Of a DNA stretch of 61,685 bases, positions 33,051 through 41,565 are shown one piece after another (positions within the stretch are counted from its first letter, which is position 1; every line of letters starts with the position of its first letter). Position numbers and translations under genes: made by a program. A model generated the notes under the pieces. The model made no database searches. It was not told the origin of the DNA and worked only from the letters and a program-made list of their open reading frames with translations. This DNA comes from an uncultured Verrucomicrobia subdivision 3 bacterium (lineage in GTDB: Bacteria; Verrucomicrobiota; Verrucomicrobiia; Limisphaerales; UBA11358). The stretch is from the NCBI GenBank assembly GCA_903884535.1, contig CAISEZ010000049.1, positions 1 to 61,685 of the forward strand, written 5' to 3'.

Positions 33051-33803
33051 ATGAGCGCGATTTTGAAGACGGAAAAATTGCGGGTGGAGTTTAAAAGCAC
33101 TGAATTCCGCCAGGCGGTAAAAGTGGCGTTGCACGGGCTGGATTTGGAAGTGAACGCCGGCGAAGTCTTCGGCTTCCTCGGGCCGAACGGCGCGGGCAAG
33201 ACCACCACGATGAACGTCCTGCTCGGTTTCGTGCCGGCCACCAGCGGCACGGCCAGCCTGTTCGGCATTGATGTCCGCCAGCCCATCGCCCGCCAGCGCA
33301 TCGGCTACCTGCCGGAGCTGACGTATTATTACAAATTTCTCACCGCCGACGAACTGCTGCGGTTTTACGCCAAAATTTTCGGCCTGACCCGCGCGGAAAC
33401 CGACCGGCGGATTCCCGAGTTGCTCAAACTGGTCGAACTCGAACACGCCGCCAAGCGGCCGATCAAATCGTATTCCAAAGGCATGCAGCAGCGCGTCGGT
33501 CTGGCGCAGGCGCTGATTAATAATCCCGATCTCCTCGTGCTCGATGAACCCACCAGCGGCCTCGATCCGCTGGGCCGCATGAAAGTCCGCGAGATTATCC
33601 AGCGTTTGAAAAACGAGGGCAAAACCGTTTTCTTTTCCTCGCACGAACTCGGCGAAGTCGAGACCGTCTGCGACCGCGTGGCCATCGTTCATCAAGGCGA
33701 ACTCAAGACCGTCGGCTCGGTCGCCGATGTTTCCGCCGGCAGTGTCAACCTTGAACAGGCTTTCCTCAAAATTGTCGGCGTCCAATCGCAACCCCTGCCA
33801 TGA
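33051..33803 (+). CDS. ABC transporter ATP-binding protein
   Basis: A 250-residue ABC ATPase: Walker A GPNGAGKTT, GYLPELTYYY at the Q-loop, signature YSKGMQQR, Walker B LLVLDEPTSGLDP, and the H-loop SSHELGEVETVCD. It resembles the 12514 ATPase without its Ala/Lys-rich extension. It overlaps the permease gene (ATGA at 33800-33803), forming the first member of a second ATPase-permease-TPR triad. Confidence 0.93.
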   Translation: MSAILKTEKLRVEFKSTEFRQAVKVALHGLDLEVNAGEVFGFLGPNGAGKTTTMNVLLGFVPATSGTASLFGIDVRQPIARQRIGYLPELTYYYKFLTADELLRFYAKIFGLTRAETDRRIPELLKLVELEHAAKRPIKSYSKGMQQRVGLAQALINNPDLLVLDEPTSGLDPLGRMKVREIIQRLKNEGKTVFFSSHELGEVETVCDRVAIVHQGELKTVGSVADVSAGSVNLEQAFLKIVGVQSQPLP

Positions 33804-34579
33804 ATAAAATTATCGCGCTCGCCGGCGTCGTCATCAAGGAGCTTTACCGGCGCAAAGATTTTTACGTCTTGTTCGTGCTGACCGCGCTGCTGACGGTGGC
33901 GGCGGGCGCGGTGAATTTTTTCCACGACGACAAAATTGTCCGCTACGTCAAAGACATCTGCCTGCTGCTGATCTGGGTGTCGGCGCTGGTCATCGCCATC
34001 GTCACCACGGCGCGGCAGATTCCGGCGGAACGCGAGGCGCGCACCATTTTCCCGCTGCTCGCCAAGCCGGTGTCGCGCGGGCAGGTCATCGCCGGCAAAT
34101 TTCTCGGCTGCTGGCTGGCGACGGGCGTGGCGCTGCTGGTTTTTTATTTTTTCTTCGCCGTCATCACCGGCTCGCGCGAGCACCTTTGGCCGTGGGCAGT
34201 TTATTTTCAGGCCGCCTGGATGCAATGGGTCATGCTGGCCATCGTCATCGCCATGGTCGTGCTGGGCTCCATTTATTTTGCCGCGCCGTCCTCGACCTCG
34301 ACGATTTCGTTCATTGTCGTCGTCGGCATTTTGGGCATCGGCTCGCACCTGAAAGTCATCGCCCTGCAACAGCCGGAGCCGATGCAGTTCATCCTGACGG
34401 CGATTTATTTTTTGATGCCGCACCTCGAATGGTTCGATCTGCGCGACTTCGTGGTCTATGACCAGTCGCTGGTTTCGTGGTCCGCGCTGGCGCTGGCCAC
34501 TGGCTATGCGGCGGTTTGGACCGGCATTTTTCTAATGCTCGCGTGGCTCGGCTTCCGCCGGAAAAACCTGACCACCTGA
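33800..34579 (+). CDS. ABC-2 type permease
   Basis: A 259-residue membrane protein with about six hydrophobic segments. The ARQIPAEREARTIFPLLAKPVSRGQ loop is the ABC-2 coupling segment, very similar to the equivalents in the 4965 and 13723 proteins. It is translationally coupled to its ATPase before it and to a TPR-like gene after it (ATG at 34579 overlaps its TGA). The substrate is unknown. Confidence 0.88.
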   Translation: MNKIIALAGVVIKELYRRKDFYVLFVLTALLTVAAGAVNFFHDDKIVRYVKDICLLLIWVSALVIAIVTTARQIPAEREARTIFPLLAKPVSRGQVIAGKFLGCWLATGVALLVFYFFFAVITGSREHLWPWAVYFQAAWMQWVMLAIVIAMVVLGSIYFAAPSSTSTISFIVVVGILGIGSHLKVIALQQPEPMQFILTAIYFLMPHLEWFDLRDFVVYDQSLVSWSALALATGYAAVWTGIFLMLAWLGFRRKNLTT

Positions 34580-35442
34580 TGAAAGCATCTCCGCTGCTCC
34601 TGCTCACGGCGCTGCTGGCGCTGGCATTCACGCTGGCGTCCAGCCTAGTGACGCAGGCGGACGGCTGGAGCCGGCGCGACAAATCCGACAACATTTTCGG
34701 CATGATGTTCGGCGACGGGCGCAAGCTGTTTGCCAACCAGTTTTTCACGATGGCGGACGTTTATTTTCACAGCGGTTATTATCCGTCCATTTACGATCGC
34801 GGCGGCAAGGATTCGGAAATCGTCGAGACCAGTCACGGTCACACCGACACGCCCGACGACGAAATCAAGGAGGATTTTTTTGGCAAGCCCAAAGACTGGG
34901 TGGACGCTTTCGGCCGTCATTTTCGCATCGTATCTCACACGCACTTGGACCGCGGCACCGAACGCGAAATCCTTCCGTGGCTCCGGCTCGCTGCCGACCT
35001 GGACCCGCAAAAAACCGAGACCTACACCGTCGGCGCATTTTTCCTGTCGGAACATTTGCACCAGACCAACGAGGCTGAGGCGTTTTTGCGCGAAGGCCTG
35101 CGGAACAATCCCGACAACTGCGAAATTCTCTTTGCGCTGGGCCGGCTGTATAACGAAAGCGCGCACGACATCACCCGGGCGCGCAATGTCTGGGAACTCG
35201 GCGTCAGAAAATTTCTCCTGCTCCCGTCCGCTGACCAGAAGGAAAATAAAATTGTCTTCGACGAACTGGCGGTGAACCTGGCGCGGCTGGAAGACAAGGC
35301 GGGCAATTACGGCCAGGCCATCAATTGGTTTCATGCCGCGCAAAGAGTTTCGCCCGATCCCGGCGCGCTGCAGCAGCAGATTGATGTCCTCCAGAAAAAA
35401 CTGGATGCGCTGGTTCCCGTCGTGCCGGGCAAACTCTATTGA
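34579..35442 (+). CDS. Exported TPR-like protein of the second ABC triad
   Basis: A 287-residue protein; start at ATG 34579 because it overlaps the permease stop. The N-terminal signal (SPLLLLTALLALAFTLASSL) is followed by a conserved-looking segment FANQFFTMADVYFHSGYYPSIYD. Helix pairs with TPR spacing follow (AEAFLREGLRNNPDNCEILFALG, GQAINWFHAAQRVSPDPGA). It is the positional counterpart of the 15105 protein. An extracytoplasmic scaffold for the ABC complex is inferred. Confidence 0.75.
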   Translation: MKASPLLLLTALLALAFTLASSLVTQADGWSRRDKSDNIFGMMFGDGRKLFANQFFTMADVYFHSGYYPSIYDRGGKDSEIVETSHGHTDTPDDEIKEDFFGKPKDWVDAFGRHFRIVSHTHLDRGTEREILPWLRLAADLDPQKTETYTVGAFFLSEHLHQTNEAEAFLREGLRNNPDNCEILFALGRLYNESAHDITRARNVWELGVRKFLLLPSADQKENKIVFDELAVNLARLEDKAGNYGQAINWFHAAQRVSPDPGALQQQIDVLQKKLDALVPVVPGKLY

Positions 35443-35486
35443 CCGCGCAATTGCGCTTTGCCACACGCTTTGATTTACTGGACGCG

Positions 35487-36146
35487 ATGAAGCGCCAGTC
35501 CAAAATCAAACGCCACACGTTCGAGACCCAGATTTCCCTCCGCCTCAATCTTGACGGCAAAGGAAAATCCAAGATTTCCACCGGCATCGCCTTTTTCGAT
35601 CACATGCTCACGCTGTTCGCCAAACACGCGACCGTGGATTTGGAACTGCACTGCGCCGGCGACCTCGCCGTGGACGCGCATCATACCGTGGAAGATTGCG
35701 GCATCGCGCTGGGGCAGGCGTTTGCCGAGGCGCTGGGCGACAAGCGCGGCATCCGCCGGTATGGCCACGGTTTTGATCCGCGCAATCCGTTCACCGGTGA
35801 AGCCTATGTGCCGATGGACGAATGCCTCGCCCGCTGCGTGGTGGATTTCAGCGGCCGGCCGCACCTCGTCTGGCGCGGGCTGGACAAGTTTTCGCAGAAG
35901 AAAATTTCCGACGCGGAAAAACAACAGGACATTTCCAGCTCCTTCCGCTTCGGCCTCGCCCGGGAATTTTTTCAGGGCTTCACCAACGAGGCGCGCTGCA
36001 ACCTGCATCTGGAACTGCTTTACGGCGACGAGCCGCACCACATCGTCGAGGGTTTGTTCAAGGCGTTTGCGCGGGCGGTGGACGCCGCGCGCCAGCACGA
36101 CCCGCGCATCGCCGGCCAGTTGCCCAGCACCAAGGGAAAACTTTAG
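35487..36146 (+). CDS. hisB: Imidazoleglycerol-phosphate dehydratase
   Basis: A 219-residue HisB catalysing dehydration of imidazole glycerol phosphate in histidine synthesis. The two Mn-site motifs are DAHHTVEDCGIALGQ and DEPHHIVEGLFKAFARA; SGRPHLVW and TGIAFFDHML are also typical. The start is MKRQSKIKRHTFE (35487). A 12-residue segment, HGFDPRNPFTGE, is inserted between GIRRYG and YVPMDECLARC, where ordinary HisB has only a few residues. Catalytic residues are intact. No other his gene is next to it. Confidence 0.93.
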   Translation: MKRQSKIKRHTFETQISLRLNLDGKGKSKISTGIAFFDHMLTLFAKHATVDLELHCAGDLAVDAHHTVEDCGIALGQAFAEALGDKRGIRRYGHGFDPRNPFTGEAYVPMDECLARCVVDFSGRPHLVWRGLDKFSQKKISDAEKQQDISSSFRFGLAREFFQGFTNEARCNLHLELLYGDEPHHIVEGLFKAFARAVDAARQHDPRIAGQLPSTKGKL

Positions 36147-36243
36147 GCGCGCGGGTTCAACCGTGGCTAAAGATTATCGCGCCGCCGGCGCTTTCACTTG
36201 AAGTTCAAACTGGACGCGGTGAAGGTGAAGGCATAGCGTGCAA

Positions 36244-36612
36244 ATGATGAAACGGTTGCTCCAATTTTTCTGCCCTGACCGTGCAATCGTCATCAGCTTT
36301 ATTACGTTTCTCGCCTGCGTGCCGTGTTTCGTGTTCTGCCGGACCCATCATTTCTGCATGGAAGGACACCTGAAGGACGCGGTGACTTTTTGGGACGAGG
36401 CCAACGACGTGATTTGGCGGTCGGGTTTTGTCATTGCCATGATTTTATGTTTCCGAAGCGAAATTACCTTTCGCTACGTATTCGCCTTTGCGATGGGTGT
36501 CGGATTTCTGCTGATTGCTGACCCGCAAAATCTTTGTGGTGCCTTGATCCTGCCCGTCACCGGTGCGCTTGGTTTATTCGCGCTCGCTTGTTTGCTCGGA
36601 TGGATTGATTGA
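36244..36612 (+). CDS. Small hypothetical membrane protein
   Basis: A protein of about 122 residues (ATG at 36244, or 36247) with four hydrophobic stretches (IVISFITFLACVPCFVFC, SGFVIAMILCF, YVFAFAMGVGFLLIA, PVTGALGLFALACLLGWI). No family recognised and no obvious partner. It is slightly AT-richer than its neighbours. A bidirectional terminator lies just after it, so it is a separate short transcript or the tail of the hisB unit. Confidence 0.5.
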   Translation: MMKRLLQFFCPDRAIVISFITFLACVPCFVFCRTHHFCMEGHLKDAVTFWDEANDVIWRSGFVIAMILCFRSEITFRYVFAFAMGVGFLLIADPQNLCGALILPVTGALGLFALACLLGWID

Positions 36613-36642
36613 TGACCAAGAACTCTCCGATCCTTGCGGCAT

Positions 36643-36674
36643 AAAAAAGGCCGCCCGGTTGGCGGCCCTTTTTT
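36643..36674. terminator. Bidirectional intrinsic terminator
   Basis: AAAAAAGGCCGCC and GGCGGCC-CTTTTTT around a CGGTT loop give a 7-bp GC stem flanked by A and T runs on both sides. It serves the plus-strand membrane gene and the minus-strand glycosidase gene. Confidence 0.9.
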
Positions 36675-36681
36675 GGGTTCG

Positions 36682-38337
36682 TCACTGGATCTTTAATGCA
36701 ACCGCGATATCGCTGGGTTTCCGGTCGGGCAGGGTGACGTGCAAACCGGTTTCGTCGCGGGTGAATTTTAATTTCCCGCCGCCCAGCAGCTGCACGCTGG
36801 TGATATCGCCGGGCCAGTTCGCCGCGTGGCTTGCGAGTGATTTGATGGTCACCTGTCCGTCCGCCGGCACCGCCAGCACGATGGCATAAACGGTTTTGCC
36901 ATCCTGAGATTGCGTGAAGCGGATGTCTTCCGCCGTGAACGGTTTTTTCTGCACGTCGGTCTGGCCGCCGAAACGGCCTTTCTCGGCCACCACTGTCGAA
37001 GGGCCTTCGCCGAAAATTTTCCACGGCCGCGTCGCGTAAATCGCGGCGCCGTTCACCTTCAGCCACGCGCCGATTTCACTGACGATTTTGATTTCGTCGG
37101 TGTCCGGCGTGCCGTCGCGCTGCAGCGGCACGCTCAACATCAGGTTGCCGTTTTTGCTGACGATGTCCGCCAGCATCCGCACGACGCTCGCGGCGGATTT
37201 GTATTGGTGCTGGTCGAAAATTTCCTTTTTATAATGCCACGAGCCGATGCAGGTGTCGGTCTGCCACGGCAGCGGCAGAATGCCTTCGGCCTTGCCGCGT
37301 TCGATGTCGTAGGTCATCGCCTGGCGCTGCGTTTCATTGAGCATTTTGTTGTTCATCACCGCCTCGTTGCGGCCATGCAGCTGGATGCTGGAATTGTAAA
37401 AATGCGCGGCGAGGTTGAGGCCGATGTCATCGGTGACGCCGTGAAACGGCAGCACGCTGTCGTCGAAATAAATCATGTCCGGTTGATAATCGTCCCAGAG
37501 TTGTTTGACGCGCTTGAAATATTTTTCCATGTAGGCCGCGTCCGGCGTGCTGCTGCCTTTGGCAGGATCCCAACTCCATTCCAACTTGACGCCCGGCTTA
37601 TGGTTTTGCGCGTAGAGTTCCTGCGGATCCAGCCCGTCCCACCAAAGTCCTTTGCCGTCGGTCTGGGTCAGCTTGCCGTCGTAAGGCACGCCGGCGAACG
37701 GGCCGGTCTTGTCCGCGCCCTGCGCGACTTCATACCACGACCAGGCGCGCGAGGCGTGAACACTCACGGCAAAGCGCAGGCCGTTTTTCCGCGCCGCCTT
37801 TTCCCAGCCGCCGATCAAATCCTTGTGCGGGCCGACCGCGACGGAATTCCACGGCTGATATTTGGAATTAAAATTGTCAAAATTGTCGTGATGATTGGCG
37901 AGCGCCATGAAGTATTTCGCGCCGTTCGCCTTGTAAAACGCCAGCAACTTGTCGGGATTAAAGTTCGCCGCCTGCCATGCGTGAATGACCTCTTTGAAAC
38001 CGTTCGTGGATGGATGGCCGTATTCCGCGAGGTGCAATTTGTAATCAGCGCTGCCTTCCATATACATGTTGCGCGCATTCCAGTCGCCGTCTTCCGGCTC
38101 GCACTGCGGCCCCCAATGCGCCCAGATGCCGAACTTCGCGTCGCGAAACCAGTCGGGCGTTTGATACTGCGAGGTCAGCGAGGCCCACGTCGGCTGGAAC
38201 GGCCCGGTCGCGATGTCGTGTTCGACATTGGCTGAACCCGTGGTTTTAAGTTTTGTGTGCGTCGCGGCACAGCCGGAAAAAAGGACGGTGACGGCGAGCA
38301 AAATCACGGCGTTTCTGAAATGAGTGCGGGTGGTCAT
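36682..38337 (-). CDS. GH29-family alpha-L-fucosidase, lipoprotein
   Basis: A 551-residue exported glycosidase. The lipobox is VLFSGCAA, so a lipid-anchored form is expected. The GH29 catalytic domain shows FGIWAHWGPQC, YFMALANHHDNFDNFNS, GLRFAVSVHASRAWSWY and the nucleophile Asp in PDMIYFDDS. A C-terminal beta-sandwich carries NGNLMLSVPLQRDG. It hydrolyses terminal fucose from glycans or polysaccharides; the exact linkage is unknown. It is a single gene between two terminator regions with no sulfatase or transporter next to it. Confidence 0.92.
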   Translation of the reverse strand: MTTRTHFRNAVILLAVTVLFSGCAATHTKLKTTGSANVEHDIATGPFQPTWASLTSQYQTPDWFRDAKFGIWAHWGPQCEPEDGDWNARNMYMEGSADYKLHLAEYGHPSTNGFKEVIHAWQAANFNPDKLLAFYKANGAKYFMALANHHDNFDNFNSKYQPWNSVAVGPHKDLIGGWEKAARKNGLRFAVSVHASRAWSWYEVAQGADKTGPFAGVPYDGKLTQTDGKGLWWDGLDPQELYAQNHKPGVKLEWSWDPAKGSSTPDAAYMEKYFKRVKQLWDDYQPDMIYFDDSVLPFHGVTDDIGLNLAAHFYNSSIQLHGRNEAVMNNKMLNETQRQAMTYDIERGKAEGILPLPWQTDTCIGSWHYKKEIFDQHQYKSAASVVRMLADIVSKNGNLMLSVPLQRDGTPDTDEIKIVSEIGAWLKVNGAAIYATRPWKIFGEGPSTVVAEKGRFGGQTDVQKKPFTAEDIRFTQSQDGKTVYAIVLAVPADGQVTIKSLASHAANWPGDITSVQLLGGGKLKFTRDETGLHVTLPDRKPSDIAVALKIQ

Positions 38338-38414
38338 GGGCCATTGGATAACAATAATCCACTGACGTTGCCATCGGAATTTCCAGTCGCCACCCGGCCG
38401 ATTCCGGTCGCAGA

Positions 38415-39368
38415 TTATTTATTCTGGGCGCGGAGAAATTTTAGTGCACCCAGAAAATCCGCCGGCAGCGGGGCTTCAAACGTCATCGGCTTTTTCGTGC
38501 GCGGATGAATGAATGAAAGATTTTTCGCGTGCAGCATCACGCGCGGCGCAGCGTAATTCGTCAGTTCTTTAACCCGGGCATTTTGTTTCGCGCCGTAAGT
38601 ATCGTCGCCGAGCAGCGGATGGCCGATGAACTGAAAATGCACGCGGATCTGGTGCGTGCGGCCGGTATGGATCTGCGCCTCCATCAAGGTGGTCGCGTAA
38701 AGCCGTTCCAGAATCTTGTAGCTGGTGTGCGCGGCGCGGCCGTCGCTGTCATCGCGCACCGCCATGCGCTTGCGATGCGTGGGATGGCGCGCGATGGCGG
38801 CGCGGATTTCGCCGGTGGCGCGGCCCGGCTCGCCGCAGACCAGCGCGTGGTAAATTTTTTTCACTTCGCGTTCGGCGAATTGTTCCGCGAGCGCCACATG
38901 CGTCTCGTCATTCTTGGCGACGACCAGGCAGCCGCTCGTTTCCTTGTCGAGCCGGTGGACGATGCCCGGCCGCGCCACGCCGCCGATGCCGCTCAACGAG
39001 CCGTCGCAATGATGGAGCAGGGCATTGACCAGCGTGTGTTCCTCGTGTCCGGCGGCGGGATGCACCACGATGCCGGCGGCCTTGTTGATGACGAGCAGCG
39101 ATTGGTCCTCGAACAAAAGTTCGAGCGGGATTTTTTCCGGCTGCGCCTCGGCGGGTTTCGCCTCCGGCCAATGCACCTCGATTTTTTCCCCGGCGTGCGG
39201 ATGGTGCGTGGGCTTGACGGTCTGGCCGTTGACGCGGATGTGGCCTTCCTCGATCAATCTTTGCAAGGTGCCGCGCGTGGCGGCGGGAAATTTTTCGCAG
39301 AGAAATTTGTCCAGCCGCGCGGACGACAGGGATTTTTCAACGGTGAATTGTTCGGTGCGCAAAGCCAT
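38415..39368 (-). CDS. rluD: Large-subunit rRNA pseudouridine synthase, RluD-type
   Basis: A 317-residue enzyme with an N-terminal S4 RNA-binding domain (ARLDKFLCEKFPAATRGTLQRLIEEGHIRVNGQ spans it) and a RluA-type catalytic domain. The active-site motif is GIVHRLDKETSGCLVV (catalytic Asp). GRTHQIRVHFQFIGHPLLGDDTYG is the family C-terminal motif. It makes pseudouridine in 23S rRNA helix 69. The gene is 26 bp downstream of lspA on the same strand, a common pairing. Confidence 0.94.
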   Translation of the reverse strand: MALRTEQFTVEKSLSSARLDKFLCEKFPAATRGTLQRLIEEGHIRVNGQTVKPTHHPHAGEKIEVHWPEAKPAEAQPEKIPLELLFEDQSLLVINKAAGIVVHPAAGHEEHTLVNALLHHCDGSLSGIGGVARPGIVHRLDKETSGCLVVAKNDETHVALAEQFAEREVKKIYHALVCGEPGRATGEIRAAIARHPTHRKRMAVRDDSDGRAAHTSYKILERLYATTLMEAQIHTGRTHQIRVHFQFIGHPLLGDDTYGAKQNARVKELTNYAAPRVMLHAKNLSFIHPRTKKPMTFEAPLPADFLGALKFLRAQNK

Positions 39369-39394
39369 TTGAAATCAGCCGCGAAAAGGAAAAT

Positions 39395-39928
39395 TCATTT
39401 GGCGGCCGGCGATTCTTCCGGCTTGCGCTCGCTTTCGATCTTCCAGGTGATGAGAAAAATCAGCGCCACGCCGGTGCAGATGGCCGAGTCGGCAACATTG
39501 AAAGCCGGGAAGCCCAATTCGCCGCCACCGCGCGGCTGTAGATAAAAATAAAGGAAATCCACGACGGCGTGGCGGCCGGGCAGCAGGCGGTCGGTGAGGT
39601 TGCCGGAGATGCCGCCGAACACGAGGCCGAAGGCAATCTGTCCGAATAGCGTGTGGGCGTTGAAATGGCGGCGCGTGAAAAACAGCAGCACCAGCGCCAC
39701 CAGCGCGATGATGGCGAGCACGGCGTTGTTGCCGGTAAACAGGCTCCAGGCCGCGCCGGTGTTGTCGCGATGCACGAGATCAAAAAAACCGGGGATGATG
39801 ACGCGCTCGTCGCCGACGGCGATGGAACGCAGCACGATCCACTTGGTCAACTGGTCGAGCACGAACACGGCCAGCGCCAGCGCGGCAATGCGGCGCGTGG
39901 GTTTTTCAAGAATGAACGGGGCGGACAC
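39395..39928 (-). CDS. lspA: Lipoprotein signal peptidase II
   Basis: A 177-residue membrane protein with four hydrophobic segments and the two catalytic-Asp motifs: SGNLTDRLLPG (D) and FPAFNVADSAIC (D). DQLTKWIVLRSI and HRDNTGAAWSLF are also typical. It cleaves prolipoprotein signal peptides, and the GH29 lipoprotein above would be a substrate. The tail is Glu/Arg-rich. It is divergent from the NYN gene, with heptamer-repeat DNA between them. Confidence 0.95.
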   Translation of the reverse strand: MSAPFILEKPTRRIAALALAVFVLDQLTKWIVLRSIAVGDERVIIPGFFDLVHRDNTGAAWSLFTGNNAVLAIIALVALVLLFFTRRHFNAHTLFGQIAFGLVFGGISGNLTDRLLPGRHAVVDFLYFYLQPRGGGELGFPAFNVADSAICTGVALIFLITWKIESERKPEESPAAK

Positions 39929-39936
39929 GGCATTAG

Positions 39937-40019
39937 TTTCAAGTGTCAGGTTTCAAGTTTCAAGCTAGAACGCTGGCTAAACGCCTCGTCCCGCCGCCGA
40001 CTTTGGACTTTGGACATTT
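39937..40019. repeat. Heptamer-repeat pair between lspA and NYN gene
   Basis: Units TTTCAAG, TGTCAGG, TTTCAAG, TTTCAAG (39937-39964) and GACTTTG, GACTTTG, GACATTT (39999-40019) flank a GC-rich spacer of 34 bp. It is in the promoter gap of two divergent genes. Confidence 0.75.
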
Positions 40020-40043
40020 GGTTTTTTAGACTAGGCTTGGCGC

Positions 40044-40514
40044 ATGGCGTTGGTGCGAATTTTGGTGGACGGCTACAGCCTGCTGCACAACTGGCCGGAG
40101 TTGGCGGAGGGCGCGGCGCGTCATTCCGAGGCGGCGCGCACGGCGCTGGCGGAAATGCTCACGCAGTATCAGGACGCCTGCGGCACGCCCATCACGATTT
40201 TTTTCGACGGCAACACCGCGCGCTATTCCAAGCCGAAAAATGAGGCGACCGGCGCGGTGGAAATTATTTTTTCGCGCGCCGGCCAGACGGCGGATGATTT
40301 GATCGAGCGCGCCGCCCACCGCTTCCAGGCTTACGGCGAAGTGCTGGTGGTGACGGACGATTATGCGGAGCGCGACATGGTCACCGGCTTCGGCGGCTCG
40401 GTGGCGAGCTGCGCGAATTTCATCGGCATGATTGATAATGCGCTGGCGAACTTGCAGGAAAACCTGAAGAATCACAACCGCGCTGAGCGAAACCGTTTTA
40501 GCCGGTCGCGTTGA
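40044..40514 (+). CDS. YacP-like NYN-domain ribonuclease
   Basis: A 156-residue protein with an NYN (PIN-like) fold, close to YacP/Rae1. VRILVDGYSLLHNW has the first Asp. ITIFFDGNTARYS, VEIIFSRAGQTADDLIERAA and VLVVTDDYAERDMV carry the further acidic residues. YacP-type enzymes act on RNA at the ribosome. It is followed 7 bp later by a von Willebrand-like gene. Confidence 0.85.
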   Translation: MALVRILVDGYSLLHNWPELAEGAARHSEAARTALAEMLTQYQDACGTPITIFFDGNTARYSKPKNEATGAVEIIFSRAGQTADDLIERAAHRFQAYGEVLVVTDDYAERDMVTGFGGSVASCANFIGMIDNALANLQENLKNHNRAERNRFSRSR

Positions 40515-40521
40515 AACCAAA

Positions 40522-41514
40522 ATGAATTTCTTGTCTGCCCCGATTTATTCCGTCGCCCGCCGCTGGCTGGTCGCGGGCCTGGCCGTTTTGGTTTTGGGTT
40601 CGCGTGCGACGGCGCAAGCGGCACCGGAGGAGCGCTGGCTGTTTATTTTTGACAACTCGGCCGGCATGAAAAAATACCTGCCGGGAACAGAGGCGGAAAT
40701 TAAAAGTCTGCTGGCCGCGTCGGTCGGCGGACAGTTGCACGCGGGCGACAGCGTGGGCGTCTGGACGTTCGGCCGGGAACGGCATGTGGGCCAGTTTCCG
40801 CTGGTGACTTGGGATCCCGAACAGGCGGCGGTGACGGCCTCCAATCTCGCCGCCTTTGTCCACAAACAAACTTACGCCGGCGACACGAGTTGGCCGGCGC
40901 TGCAGCCGCTGCTCGGCCAGGTCATCAAAGATTCGGAGCGCCTGACGCTCGTGATTTTTTGCGACGGCTTGGGCACCGTGGACTGGACGGCCTACAACGA
41001 CGGCATCAACCGGACTTTCGCCCAGACGCTGGCGGAGCGGAAAAAAGCGCGCCAGCCGTTTGTGCTGCTGGTGCGGACGCAGCACGGCCAGTTCACCGGC
41101 TGCACGATTAATTTTCCGCCGGGTGCGCTGAACGTGCCGCCGTTCCCGCCGCTGCCGGAACCGGTCAAAATTATTCCGACGAATCCGCCGCCGGTCGCGG
41201 TCAAACCGCCGCCGGTCGTCGTGCCGTCGCTGGTCATTGTCGGCACCAATGTCGGCACCAACTTGGGCGAGGTGATGAAAAATATTCCCGCGCCGGCGAC
41301 GAATCCGCCCGTTGCGCCGACGAATGCGGCACCGGCAACCGTGGCCGAGGACACCGACCACGGTGGGCAGGTGTTGAAATATGTGGGCGTGGGCCTGTTC
41401 GTGGCGGCGGCCGGGCTGATCGTTTTTCTCTGGGCGCGCGCCGTGCGCCGGCCGCGTGGCAGCCTCATCACCAGTTCGATGCAGAACGATCCGCGTCCGC
41501 CGCCGCGCAAATAA
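40522..41514 (+). CDS. Exported von Willebrand A-like protein with C-terminal anchor
   Basis: A 330-residue protein. A signal peptide (VAGLAVLVLGSRATAQA) is followed by a VWA-like domain with a MIDAS-like start DNSAGMKKYL, then TFGRERHVG and LTLVIFCDGLGTVDW. A Pro/Thr/Asn linker (TNPPPVAVKPPPVVV) follows, then a transmembrane helix (VGLFVAAAGLIVFLWA) and a basic tail. The layout suggests an envelope protein with the VWA part outside. The partner is unknown. The second MIDAS Thr is not obvious, so metal binding is uncertain. Confidence 0.7.
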   Translation: MNFLSAPIYSVARRWLVAGLAVLVLGSRATAQAAPEERWLFIFDNSAGMKKYLPGTEAEIKSLLAASVGGQLHAGDSVGVWTFGRERHVGQFPLVTWDPEQAAVTASNLAAFVHKQTYAGDTSWPALQPLLGQVIKDSERLTLVIFCDGLGTVDWTAYNDGINRTFAQTLAERKKARQPFVLLVRTQHGQFTGCTINFPPGALNVPPFPPLPEPVKIIPTNPPPVAVKPPPVVVPSLVIVGTNVGTNLGEVMKNIPAPATNPPVAPTNAAPATVAEDTDHGGQVLKYVGVGLFVAAAGLIVFLWARAVRRPRGSLITSSMQNDPRPPPRK

Positions 41515-41565
41515 TCCAAATTCCGCGCGTGACTTTTGGCTGCGGTTTTGGAAGATTTTGCGGCC

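Noticed and set aside
35445-35456. GCGCAATTGCGC palindrome between the TPR gene and hisB
   Set aside because: A 12-bp self-complementary sequence is not rare in GC-rich DNA, and it has neither T-run nor a promoter context.
36910-38235. A 441-codon plus-strand open frame opposite the GH29 gene
   Set aside because: It is antisense to a gene with clear catalytic motifs and has the Arg/Val/Phe-rich composition of a complementary-strand shadow in GC-rich DNA.
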